Shown: positions 10,546 through 20,283 of the stretch, piece after piece | Layout: every line of letters begins with the position of its first letter | How positions within the stretch are numbered: position 1 is the first letter of the stretch | NCBI GenBank assembly: GCA_003568945.1 | Contig: BDIP01000062.1 | Coordinates: 1 to 33,547 of the forward strand | Reading direction: 5' to 3' | DNA length: 33,547 bases | Origin: Kipferlia bialata | Lineage: Eukaryota; Fornicata | The notes under the pieces: generated by a model | Told to the model about the DNA's origin: nothing | The model's database searches: none | Seen by the model: only the letters and a program-made list of their open reading frames with translations | Position numbers and translations under genes: made by a program

Positions 10546-11592
10546 CCTCACCCCCAGCTCCAGGGCGCCATGCAGGAGATGATCAACATATTCGGCCAGA
10601 TATGCCCAATCTCCAGCAACCCCAGCGGAGGTGTGTCACATTAGGATTGGGATAATATACTTGTGTACACACCTAACGATAATCATACATTGTCTCCCGC
10701 TGATAGGATTCATTCTCAGACACTCAAGTCTCCTGGTGTATATTGTCATCATAGTCTAACAACAGCCAACTCCCCCACCAAGCAGAAGCCCGCTGCTCAG
10801 CAGCAGCCCAGGTCCAAGCCCAACCCCTACCCCTCTGCCTACCCCAACACCAACGTACAGCAGAGCGGAACATACCCCCAGGGCAAGCAGGGGGCAGGTG
10901 CATACACCAACCCCTACGGAGCCCCCCCTCCTGCTGCCACCCGTTCTGCCTATCCCACCCAGCCCTACACCCACAGCACGGTGGGGTATGGCCAGTCCCA
11001 GTACGGCCGGACACAGACACAGCCCCAGCAGCAGCCCCAGTATGGTCAGTCTGGCATCTACGGCCCCCCCGCCCCCGGCCGCCCTGCCCAGACCACCCAG
11101 CCAGATGTCAATGCCCTGAGGAACATATTGCGGCAGAAGCTGACCAAGCAGTACGGGGAGCTGCAGAGGCGCATTGCCCCCACTATCAAGGAGGCCCAGC
11201 AGACCCAGGCCACGCTGACCAGCAACAGAGACACGCTGAGGGTGTATGTGAGGAACCTGGAGGCCCAGAACGCCAACCTGACCCAGTGGCTGGAGGGGTC
11301 GAGGGAGGCAGTGCGGAGGCTGCCGGCTGACACCCAGGAGCAGCCCAAGGCAGAGGACGCGTTCCAGCCTGCCACTGCCTGGGACAGACAGCTGCTGGAG
11401 CTGAGCAGTAGAGACCAGGCCCTGGACGAGCAGATCTGGGAGCTGACCAAGGCCCTGGAGGACAAGGGCAGGGTGTCAGGGGCCGACATCGACGTCACCC
11501 TCAAGGGGGTGAGGGACAGTGCCAGGGAGCAGTTTGAGTGCAGGGCCATGATTAGGAAGATACTCAATGCCCAGCAGACGCTGCAGGTGTAG
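10208..11592 (+). CDS. ESCRT-I subunit Vps23/TSG101-like, without UEV domain
   Basis: Three exons: 10208-10309, 10558-10630 and 10766-11592, giving 333 residues. ESCRT-I sorts ubiquitinated cargo at endosomes. The C-terminus (about 262-325) matches the Vps23 steadiness box: LLELSSRDQALDEQIWELTK, then VTLKGVRDSAREQFECRAM, which is close to the TSG101 pattern of VFLKHVR and a QF-x-x-RA helix. Before it lies a coiled coil (about 170-261) and a Pro/Gln/Tyr/Gly-rich linker (about 59-165). Vps23 normally begins with a UEV domain of about 145 residues that binds ubiquitin and PTAP motifs. Here only about 58 residues precede the linker and they do not resemble UEV; the divergent Kelch gene leaves no room upstream. 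Intron 1 carries a long C/CT tract. Confidence 0.8.
10408..10546 (+). repeat. Long C-rich and CT simple tract in Vps23 intron 1
   Basis: A poly-C run of about 45 bases is followed by short C-rich interruptions, a second poly-C run to 10497, and about 20 CT units. It lies just ahead of the acceptor at 10557, so the whole tract is an extreme polypyrimidine tract in the sense strand. Its true length in the genome is uncertain. Confidence 0.9.
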
Positions 11593-11711
11593 GGGGTTGG
11601 TAGGAAGAGACGGTTTGTGTGTGTTGTGAATATATAGTTGAAGTCCCGGTGATGTCTGAGCGTGTTTATGCATGTATATGTGAACGGGGGTATACTCTGT
11701 CTATTCTATGT

Positions 11712-13245
11712 CTACACCCTGCCAATCTCCTGCCCCATCTGCATCTTCTGGTGTGGACAGAGGCCAAACTCAAATGAGTCAGGGGCCTCAAACACCAGTA
11801 CGACAGTGGAGCCCAGCCTGAACCTGCCCAGCTTCTCCCCCTTGGAGAGGGTGATGGGGGAGTCTGCATAGGAGAAGCGGTGCACCTCGGTGTCACCAGC
11901 GATGTTGGTCTTGACTCTGGGGTCGAAGGTGAGGTCCATGCTAAGGGGTGAGAAGAGGGGGGGGGGGGTTGAATAGATAGAGTGATGCGATACCACACCC
12001 ACCTTCCGACGTTGTATGCCCCGATGAGGCACACGTGCATGGCGCCATGCTCCCATGTGCCGGATATGATGACTCTCTCGTTAGCCGCAAAGAGCCTTGG
12101 GTAGTATGACATGAATGCCTGGTTGACTGGGAACAGGTGCCCTGGGCAGTGGGTCACAGAGGTGACGGTCATGTCACACGGGGCGTGGATGCTGTGGTAG
12201 TCGCCTGGTATAAGAAAATATACATAACATATAATATACTATATAACACATAGAGTAGGGAAGAGAGGGGAGGGTGGAAGGGAGATATCTCTACTCACCA
12301 GGTGCGAGGTACAGGATGGCACTTCTGAGCTGGGAGTCTCTCTCTGCCAGCACGTGTCTGTCCTGGGATACCACAGAGGATATAGAGGATAGGGGCTGGT
12401 CAAGCTCGGAGGACTCGCTGGGCTCAGGGCTGGGGGTCAATGGAATTGGGTACATAACTGTACAGAGTGACACACATCACTACCGCACCTGTCCCTCTCC
12501 CTCTTCAGCAGCACAGGTGTCTTGTGGATAGACAGCTTGAAGGGCTCGGGGTCGAGCAGGTCCGATAGACTGTACTCCAGGCCCTTGACCTGGGTCAGCA
12601 CCCCCCCGTGGCACCTCTCTCCAGTCACCACCCGGCTGTCACAGGGAGACACAAGCACCCCGGCATCAGCACAGATGGGACGCAGGGAGGGGTAGATGGG
12701 CCGGTCAAACCAGGCAGAGAGAGAGGGGGCAGACTGGAACGGCATGGGGGACTCGTGGAGCTGGCAGTGGTAGGAGCGGCTGGAGTAAGAAATATCAGAA
12801 CAACCATAGGTGAACCTGAACGAGGGGGGGATGGGGGGGGGGGGGGGTCGTACCTGTACCACAGCAGCAGTCTCAGTCTGAACCAGTCAGCGTGTCTGTG
12901 CTGTGTGATGACGCCAAATGCCCTAGACAGAGACCTGGTGGAGATGGATGCCATCACCCTCAGGAACAACCTAGACCCAAAGGAGGGGCCGCCAATCTTC
13001 ACAGAGGGCTTGATTCCCATGTGGGCCAGGAGCACAGCCCCTGCGACACCGACTGGCAGGAGTACGGGGCCAAGGGCACGGACCACGGGGGTGGCGGCAC
13101 CGAAGGCTATGTACCCAGACATCACTGCGCAGGTGGCCAGTACGTACACATAGAATGAGGTAGAGTACAACCGCGGCCGGTCCGCCGTCACCATGACAGG
13201 CTTGCGCCCACGATGTTGCTTTGGGGCTGCAGGCATCAGGGTCAT
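11712..13245 (-). CDS. PSD: Phosphatidylserine decarboxylase proenzyme
   Basis: Five exons: 13245-12854, 12779-12489, 12429-12299, 12204-12003 and 11940-11712, giving 414 residues with consistent phases. The enzyme converts phosphatidylserine to phosphatidylethanolamine. Family signatures are all present: [14 protein letters not shown], then [10 protein letters not shown] (Asp178), [13 protein letters not shown] (His275/His278) and [16 protein letters not shown] with the LGST self-cleavage site (Leu381-Thr384), where Ser383 should become the pyruvoyl cofactor. Asp, His and Ser fit the known self-processing triad. The N-terminus is basic and followed by hydrophobic segments (about 29-76), as expected of a membrane-anchored type I enzyme. 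Whether it goes to a mitochondrion-related organelle or another membrane is not shown. It is convergent with Vps23, with 119 bases between stops. Confidence 0.93.
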
Positions 13246-13535
13246 ATGGAGCGACTAAGTCACTGCAATCATCATGTGTTTTTGCACAAAGGGTGCGACG
13301 TACAAACGTCCCAAACGTCTCACCGATCTCGGCTAGGTATAAATACTAATACACCTAGTGTCCCAGCCAGTCACACACAACCGGTTCAGACCATTTCAAT
13401 GATACAATCTATTGGCATTATCTCGGACCACGAAGCATCAACTGCCACCTCCAGGGAATCCAAGAAACAAGGGCATTTCTTGATAATGGTACTGAGAATA
13501 GCAGGCCTACTTCGCCTATACTGGCCGGAAGTACC

Positions 13536-14606
13536 CTAGAAACGCTCACTAGCTTGCTGATACGTTTTTAAGATGTCCCTTACCCTTTCTGCCGTGTCAG
13601 TGACCCTCTCCAGAGACTCTCTGCCGTGTCCTGGGGTGATGCAGCCCATGGACACCAGGTGGAGGTTGGGGAAGGCAGGGGAGTTGATTACGGACCCCAG
13701 CCAGTCAGCCATCTCGTCTGCTGACACATCAGGCCGCAGGATGAGTACAATGGGGTGAATTTGATGCCTACAGGTCAGCCCCCGTATCTCCCCGGCCACC
13801 TGTACCATGTAGAGGAGGGGGTGGAGTATGTCACTGACAGAGATTGGCTCGTCCGCATCGACACAACTGAGCACAACCTCATGTACACCCCTCACCATGG
13901 AGGAGGAATGGGGCTGCAGGGACACCGCCAACCGCTGGACAGATATGGATGGGAACTCTTGATATACACGCTCGATGGTCGCCAGCAGACCCTCTCTCTC
14001 CTCCCACTCGGAAGGGTCAAGCATCACAACCACAGTGGGCTGGGCGCCATTGAGGGGGATGGTAACCCTGCCCCCGTTTAGGGTGAGGCTGGTCTTCTGC
14101 TCCACAGTACGCTGGGTTGGCACTCCAAAGGGCCCTGGGGTGCCAGATCTGACGAAGGGACGCACGCCAGACACGGAAGGTGACGTGTATCCCCTATCTA
14201 GAGACTGGGAGGCGCGGGACTCTCTGATACTGGAGGGAGTGGCACACTCGTCAGCAATGAACCCCTCTGCATCCATGAGCTTCAGCATCTCCAGAGCTGG
14301 GGTTAGGAATAGGACTGGTAGAAACATAGGGATGATCGAGTACACATGTGTCACCGCTGACTCCTCTCTCTCAGACCCACCTGCTGCCTTCTGGGACATC
14401 TTCTTCTGCGCACACTCAGGACCCGTCGCCTCCCTGTCGAGAGACGGGTCTGTGTTGCTGAGAGAGACACTGACAGTCGACTGGAAGGCCACCGGGAACC
14501 TTGAGCTCTCTACTGTCTCTGACCGATACACAGGCAGCTCCAAGTGGTATTTGCTCATGTACTCCTGCAAGGTGTTCTTGGCAGTCTGAATTGAGAACTG
14601 GGACAT
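13536..14606 (-). CDS. Protein with N-terminal double-stranded RNA-binding domain
   Basis: Two exons, 14606-14381 and 14296-13536, give 328 residues from the ATG at 14606. Splicing restores a classic dsRBD: TAKNTLQEYMSKYHLELPVY (helix 1 and strand 1), FQSTVSVSL (strand 2), and KKMSQKAAALEMLKLM (helix 2 with the RNA-contacting Lys cluster), ending near residue 85. The intron 14380-14297 is 84 bases, begins GTGGGT and ends CCCCAG, and falls inside helix 2. A low-complexity Ser/Pro linker follows. The C-terminal half (about 140-328) alternates strands and helices (TVVVMLDPSEW, EVVLSCVDADE, IVLILRPDVSADEMADWLG) like a Rossmann-type fold, but I do not recognise the family. A role in RNA handling is likely; more cannot be said. 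Confidence 0.72.
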   Translation of the reverse strand: MSQFSIQTAKNTLQEYMSKYHLELPVYRSETVESSRFPVAFQSTVSVSLSNTDPSLDREATGPECAQKKMSQKAAGGSEREESAVTHVYSIIPMFLPVLFLTPALEMLKLMDAEGFIADECATPSSIRESRASQSLDRGYTSPSVSGVRPFVRSGTPGPFGVPTQRTVEQKTSLTLNGGRVTIPLNGAQPTVVVMLDPSEWEEREGLLATIERVYQEFPSISVQRLAVSLQPHSSSMVRGVHEVVLSCVDADEPISVSDILHPLLYMVQVAGEIRGLTCRHQIHPIVLILRPDVSADEMADWLGSVINSPAFPNLHLVSMGCITPGHGRESLERVTDTAERVRDILKTYQQASERF

Positions 14607-14770
14607 CTCCTCTCCACCAGTTGAAAGGAGAGTTCCTCTGACAACTGTCAGAGTCAGAAGACACAGAACAAAGCTGACCAATCAATCAATTGATCTTCAA
14701 ATTGACTGAGTCAATCAATTCCCTCAAGACAAAGACTAGTTTCTCTGTGCTCTCTCCTTAGCATCAAATA
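14607..14770. promoter_or_regulatory. Divergent promoter region with A/T-rich repeats
   Basis: The 164 bases between the dsRBD gene and its divergent neighbour are A/T-rich and contain repeated TCAATCAATT words. At 14701-14715 there is a palindrome ATTGACT-G-AGTCAAT with a single central base. Confidence 0.5.
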
Positions 14771-15360
14771 ATGCCTGATGCCCTGCGCTGTTACCGGTAT
14801 ACTTCCATTGGAGGTTGGATCAGCGAAGTGACTGAGCGCTGTGACCTAATGGATGTGAATCTGAAGTGTTGCTTCTGTGACAGAGAGACCATGGTTGGGG
14901 CCAGGCTGTGCTTTCCCAAGGCAGAGCTCGATACACTGAAGGACACCCCCACACTCTTCTGCGTGATGTTGGTCAGCAGGTTCGTGAGGGTTATATGAGC
15001 ACATATCTCCCATGCTACATATATGTATCCGTCTTATTTCCCAGGCCATTCAAGGGTGGTTCATTCCTAGACGCGTCAGTGGTTGCTCTGTCTGCTCTCT
15101 CCGCCCAACCCAGTGTCGATGCAGGAGAGACGGGTGAGGACACGTTCAGGTCCTTGGTGTTTAACACAGTGGGTCTCATTAAGGCCGAGACTGGGCGTGC
15201 CGATCGTTCAGTGCGGGATCTTCAGTACCGGGACCTCAGCGACATATTTGGCAACCCAACCAGCAACACCGGGCCCAAGTGTGATCACATAGGGAGTGGG
15301 ACAGTGGATGACGATATTCCATGCTCCTTGATTCTCTCCGAGCGTGTGTTTAGCTCCTAG
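14771..15360 (+). CDS. Unrecognised protein, tandem paralogue 1 (174 residues)
   Basis: Exons 14771-14979 and 15045-15360 are joined in phase 2. The donor GTTCGT is weak; it is preferred because the downstream paralogue splits at the equivalent Arg codon. Shared blocks with the next gene are LMDVNLKCCFCDRETM versus LMDPSVGCSIKVSFANRDTM, TLFCVMLVSR versus TLFCIVDIFR at the intron, FRSLVFNTVGLIKAE versus LPSLVVDARGLVQAA, and LQYRDLSDIF versus VTYYDTCDIV. No known domain, signal peptide or membrane helix is evident. It is divergent from the dsRBD gene. Confidence 0.6.
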
Positions 15361-15758
15361 TTAGTGCATGTCTGGTTCATCCTCCACTTGAGAGATATCA
15401 CAGCCTAGAGGCTCTTCCGCTCTTCTCCTTCTCAGGGGTATGTTCGGGAGAGTCCTCTAGCGTGTGGTGTCTCACATGTGTGTTGGCAAGTATGCATTAC
15501 TAGTTATATGGCTATTAGCCTAATATATTGACAGTGTTTGAATAGAGAGTCCATCTATCACTTCTATATATCAATTTGTTGATAGATGTCGTTGTTGCAA
15601 CCAAGTTGGACATTAGATACGTATTCATTGCCGGCAGGTGGTTCAGACATAATGCAGTGGCGGTTTACGACTCTCAGCACTGACAGTCACCTTGAATATT
15701 AATAATCAATGATTTCAACATTGATTTCTCCCTATTTGCCACCCTCTCTTCACACTCA
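15361..15758. other. Spacer between the two tandem paralogues
   Basis: This 398-base A/T-rich spacer contains several short inverted repeats, for example TATCAA and TTGATA around 15569-15584. It shows no coding segment. Confidence 0.5.
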
Positions 15759-16311
15759 ATGAGTCTTGTAGGTGGAGGGCCATCATGGAGAGGAGCGTTT
15801 AGGTCCTTTGATGCCTGCTTTTCCGCACTGATGGATCCCAGTGTCGGGTGCAGCATCAAAGTATCCTTTGCCAACCGAGATACCATGATGTGCCACTTCA
15901 CCAAGGATCGCTTCCAATCCAGCTCACGCTCCACTCTGTTCTGCATAGTGGACATATTCAGGTATGTATGTATGTGATAGTGCTCAAGTACTCCGTGATA
16001 GCTTGTTTTGACACAGGCTTGGTGATGGAGAGAATCCATATGCAACGGGCCTGGTTCCAGTACCAGTGAGGCTGAGTGATTACGGTACCCCCTCCTCCCA
16101 GACCGAGGACCACCTGCCCTCCCTCGTTGTCGATGCCAGAGGGTTAGTGCAGGCAGCTCTGTCTCACCTGTGCCACCCTCTCCCACTCCCTGAGGTCACA
16201 TACTACGACACATGCGACATAGTGGAGGACAGGAGAGGATACCCATGGATAGCCGAGGGAATGGGCAGGGCCCTGCCATGGTTTCACAGAGATCCTGCCA
16301 ACGCCGAGTGA
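15759..16311 (+). CDS. Unrecognised protein, tandem paralogue 2 (165 residues)
   Basis: Exons 15759-15961 and 16017-16311 join in phase 2 with a good donor (GTATGT) and acceptor (ACACAG). The intron sits at the same place and phase as in the upstream paralogue, which supports tandem duplication. Sequence identity is low outside the shared blocks listed for paralogue 1, so the duplication is not recent. The protein ends EGMGRALPWFHRDPANAE. No known domain was recognised. Confidence 0.6.
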
Positions 16312-16331
16312 AGGGTCAGGGAGAGAGAGAG

Positions 16332-16381
<50 letters not shown>

Positions 16382-16706
16382 GTTGTGTCACCACAGTATC
16401 CGTCCTACTTTGGGTAGAGGCCTACTCACCCTGAGTACCCGTGATCTATCATTCCCTGAGCCTCAATGGCTCTGGGAACGATCGGAATACGGGAATTCAG
16501 GGAGTGCAGCCTTTCTCCATTTGGATGTATGGTATTGAGGTTACAACTCTGTTTGTATTGACAGATAGTACAGAGCTACAAGGTAGCTAGTTATCTGCTA
16601 TGTCGTTATAGTAATAAATACATATATATATATAGTGTTTTGTTCACTCAGTTCACTACTGTCTTCCCTGAACGATATTAGAACACTCTCTCTATTGGCC
16701 CAGTCT
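16312..16706. other. Convergent spacer with GA microsatellite
   Basis: About 60 bases of GA repeat (16319-16380) follow the paralogue stop directly. The rest, A/T-rich with a TATA run near 16621-16635, holds the 3' flanks of two convergent genes. Confidence 0.65.
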
Positions 16707-19700
16707 CTACTTGGAGGGTGAGACCTGGCCGGGTGGCCTTCTCTTGACTGCCCTTCCAGAGTGGATCTCAGAGGGGTGGGACTTATCCCTGAAGGAGACC
16801 TTGCCCGAGGGTCTGGAGAGCCTGGGTGTCAGAGCTGATATATACTGATAAAGTGATAGATGCCTGTGCATACAGTACCTGGGTCTGGAGGCCGGTGTGT
16901 CCAGACGCATACCCCCTGGCAGGTGCCTGCTGATGGCCCTACTCAACAGACACACAAAGGCATCACTCATGCCCATGGCTGGGGATGAGGGGGATAGGGG
17001 TGAGGGGGTGAGGGGGATAGGGGTGAGGGGGGAAGGGGGGGTGGGGGTCAGAGTAGAGGCTATACATATACCCATCCCCACCTGTCTGTGTCTGGGTGGC
17101 ATCCACGCTAGTCAGGGAGGGGAGGGTGAAGGACCTCTTGATAATGAGGTCGGGCTCAAGACCTACAGGTGAGGATGGGTAGAGTTGTTCTGGCATATTG
17201 AAGGAGTAAACACAATAATACGTACCCACAAGATCGTCCTTGACATACACTATCTCATCCTTGCGCTCTGACGTGTCCCACACATGCAGGAACCTGGGTG
17301 AGGGGAGGGGAGAGGTGCTCATGTATATACAGACGGGTATCATATAGATATTGGGGTATAGAGGCATAATGCAGTCACACACCTGTCTGAGTACCGCCTG
17401 AGTATGAGATACTCCGATGCACAGTCAAAGCAGTGGTCTAAAGAGTGGCATTCGTGCACGGGCAGGGGGTGGTGGTAGGAGGACACACTGAGAGTGAGGG
17501 AAGACTTGACTTAACTTGACTTGTCACACAGCGGTTATACACATAGCATGACGCACCGAGTAACTGTGTTGAACTGGAACATCTGCCTCTCGTGCTCCAG
17601 GGAGTTGTACTCTACTAGACCATAGTCCTCTGCTAGTCTGTCTAGACACTCCTGGTCCATATCAGGCAGCACATCCTGGGGTCAGGGGGTGGTCCATATA
17701 TACACTCCACTCAACCACGCCCACCTTGTGCTTGGCGTACACTGCCTCTGCGTCCAGTTCCTGTCTCTGCACCTTGGGGAAGGAGGAGACAAGAGGGGGT
17801 ATCGATGATGGCTTCATGTCCACTACTCTGACCTCTGTTTCCTGCTCTTCAGCCGCAGTATCAACCTTAGCCCCAGCCTCAGCCTCCTCTCTCGCCTTCT
17901 TGTCTGCGTCTCTCTTCCTCACAAACAGTCTGCACTCTGTCGTGGTCTGGGGTCCAAAGGCAGGGAGCATCACCTCTCCCTTAGGTCCTGGGACCACCTC
18001 CATCTGCTGCTTGATCTCTGGTCTGCACACACTGGGCCAGGGGGGTCTGGGGGGAGAGACTACACACACTCATAGACAGATATATAGATAGATATGGACA
18101 TAGATGTATTTACATTGACACACACTGGGCCAGGGGGGTCTGGAAGGAGAGGGGGGGGGGGACGTGGATAGAGGTCCTATAGAATATACATCATGCCATA
18201 ATCATTACATATACGACACCATCCACCCAACCCCTCCATACCTCCACTTGAGCAGGGCTGCCTCTGGTCTCAGCTGGGACAGCCATCTGTACTGGGCAAG
18301 CATATCGGCCCACACCCAGTCCTCGGTGTCACTGGGGGTCAGGGCTGGGGTATATATCCACTATATATATTATTGTCACACAGTAATAGCTGGTGGTGCC
18401 AGAGCTGCACAAAATACTTATGGAATTGAATAGTATAGTATCGTATACTGGTATGAACACTGTGCTGGCGTACGCTGTGATCTGCTCCAGGGGGGATGCA
18501 GTGCGGATGTCGGATATCAGGAAGAGGGGGAGGGACTCAACGTCATTCAGACGCTCCCTAGTGTAAGTAAGCTATAATCGACGACCGAAACAGTGAATGA
18601 TATCCAGATACCATACCCTAAGCCACTCTATGGGGAAAACATCCAGTGATCCAGAGATCTGCAATATCATGAGCCACCCGATAGGAATACCTATATACAT
18701 ATATACACTCATACCCACCTCACCACCATGGCAGCTGCGTCAGTGAAGCACTGTCTCCTGCACGATATGCGGCCTGATCCCATGGGTCCTGCATAGGGCG
18801 AGGGGTCCCATAACTCAAAGGCGGCGCAGGGGAACATCTCTGCCAGGATGGGTATCTGGTGCCCAGGGGCAGAGCCTATAAGCAGAACGATGGCTGGGGT
18901 GTTGGGGGTCAGAACCTGGGGGGTCAGAGTTGGCATAGTCACTTCAAACTAACTCGCTGATGTCGCCTTCTGCATACCTCAGTGAGAAACTCAATCTCTG
19001 CCAGGAGTAGCTTCCGCTGCTTCCAGTTTAGTGCTGTCTTCGACATGCCATGCCTTCTGCGGTACTCCTGGCCTAGGGGTGAGAAATGGTGGTGGAGGGT
19101 AGGGTATATAGTGGTACTAAGGTAACTATCACAGAATGCAGTCCGCTCTGTGTATAAACACACCCTCACCTGGGGCATCCACGGCCAGAGACCTCTGCAG
19201 CTCAGACAGCTCGTGTCTATGGAGTGAGAGACTTGTATATATGATAGAGAGAGTGTCACGTATAATAATAGGTGGGTCGCTAGGGCAGACCAAAACATCA
19301 AGACGACCTCTATGACTCACTCAGATATACCTTGGTGGCATCTTGCCGTCATTCTCCACTGTCTGCAGGGTGTGGGGGTTGGTGGCAGGCAGGGCCCACT
19401 CCGGCACACCCTCTGTGGACACATCCTCAACAGCAAAGCGGAACTTGTCACGGACAACACGGTTAGACCTGGAGTGGGTTGCAGACACAATTCAGAAGTG
19501 ATCCATGTACATACCCTGGAGTCCTGTTGGGTAGGCTAACTCTGGGCCTGTTGGAGTCATATGTACGACCGGATCCCCGAGATCTAGGGGGTGAGAAGGA
19601 ATATCGCAATAATATGGCAATGACTGGACCCAAGGCTGACACACGTCAAATACACACCTGTCGCCATACCCTCCCCGAGAGTCCCCTCTAGGGGTGCGGT

Positions 19701-20174
19701 CCCTGTCGTCTCTCCTGTCCCTTCCCCTGTCGTCTCTTCTGTCCCTCCCTCTCTCCCTCCTCTCTCCTCTAGCTCTGTATCCATATCCCCTGTCATCATC
19801 ACGGTCGAACCCATAGTCTCTCCTGTCCCTGTCCCGTCCACGCCCCCTCTCCCTGTCTCTCCCCCTCCCCTGGTCTGGGGTCCTGTCACTCTCTCTCCCC
19901 CTCTTTCTTCCTAGGTCAGAGAGAGACACGTCCTGGTACCTAGGGGTTAGAGAGAGAGAGCCACTTGCAGTTTGATACTGCATATACTACCCTACCTGTC
20001 ATCAGGGGAAGCGTCCATCCTCCTCTCCCTCTCATATCTGCTCCTGACCCTGTTGTCGTGGTCCCTCTCTCTCTCCCTCTCCCTCTCACTCTTCTGGACA
20101 GGGGGTGAGGAGTCCTCAGACAGCAGAGCCTCAATCTCCGCATCCTCCAAGTCTATATCACTTATCTCCGACAT
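16707..20174 (-). CDS. VP39-like mRNA cap 2'-O-methyltransferase with Arg/Asp/Glu-rich N-terminus
   Basis: Sixteen exons in full phase give 696 residues: 20174-19996, 19939-19658, 19583-19515, 19468-19331, 19216-19170, 19072-18978, 18915-18719, 18557-18474, 18331-18242, 18046-17725, 17675-17557, 17487-17383, 17293-17226, 17162-17082, 16978-16879 and 16821-16707. The core (about 240-560) follows the poxvirus VP39 / PARP_regulatory family: RKLLLAEIEFL, LLIGSAPGHQIPIL (SAM loop), LFLISDIR, ALLKWRPPWP and TTECRLF. Lys259, Asp352, Lys392 and Glu431 fit the catalytic K-D-K-E tetrad. Family members methylate the 2'-O of the first transcribed nucleotide. Residues 1-160 are an acidic start followed by an RD/RE/RG-rich stretch, possibly for RNA or polymerase binding. 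Introns show it is a host gene. One donor (GTACGC at 18473) is less certain. Confidence 0.85.
18026..18143 (-). repeat. Splice-site echo 4: acceptor and exon start duplicated in the cap methyltransferase intron
   Basis: Plus-strand 18026-18050 and 18119-18143 are identical over 25 bases. In gene orientation this is the AG acceptor and the first 21 bases of exon 18046-17725, repeated 93 bases upstream inside the intron. Both copies follow a C/T-rich tract and could compete as acceptors. Confidence 0.88.
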
Positions 20175-20283
20175 GTCTTTACTCTCTCTCCCGTCCTTGG
20201 TGTGGGAGAGATGCCTGGAGAGACATGGCTGTGAGTGACTTGGATCTTTTTCTTCCTGGTCCCTTTCTCCTTCGATCCTGACA
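20175..20283. promoter_or_regulatory. Shared divergent promoter of the two mRNA-capping genes
   Basis: Only 109 bases separate the ATG of the cap methyltransferase (20174) from the first ATG of the 5'-triphosphatase (20284); 154 if the second ATG (20329) is used. Both promoters must lie here. No clear TATA box is seen. Confidence 0.5.

Noticed and set aside
10353-10655. Poly-proline, poly-glycine and Ser/Leu open frames across the Vps23 intron.
   Set aside because: They are translations of the poly-C and CT tract inside a well-bounded intron and have no support as genes.
13975-14589. Long plus-strand open frame opposite the dsRBD gene.
   Set aside because: The minus strand encodes a clear dsRBD with a spliced intron; the plus frame is its mirror.
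16319-16380. GA repeat as a terminal repeat of a mobile element.
   Set aside because: It is a plain dinucleotide microsatellite; no matching repeat or target-site duplication flanks a unit.
16707-20174. Reading the VP39-like gene as an inserted viral gene copy.
   Set aside because: Fifteen introns of the local type, intact catalytic residues and normal local codon use show it is a host gene; any viral link would be ancient.
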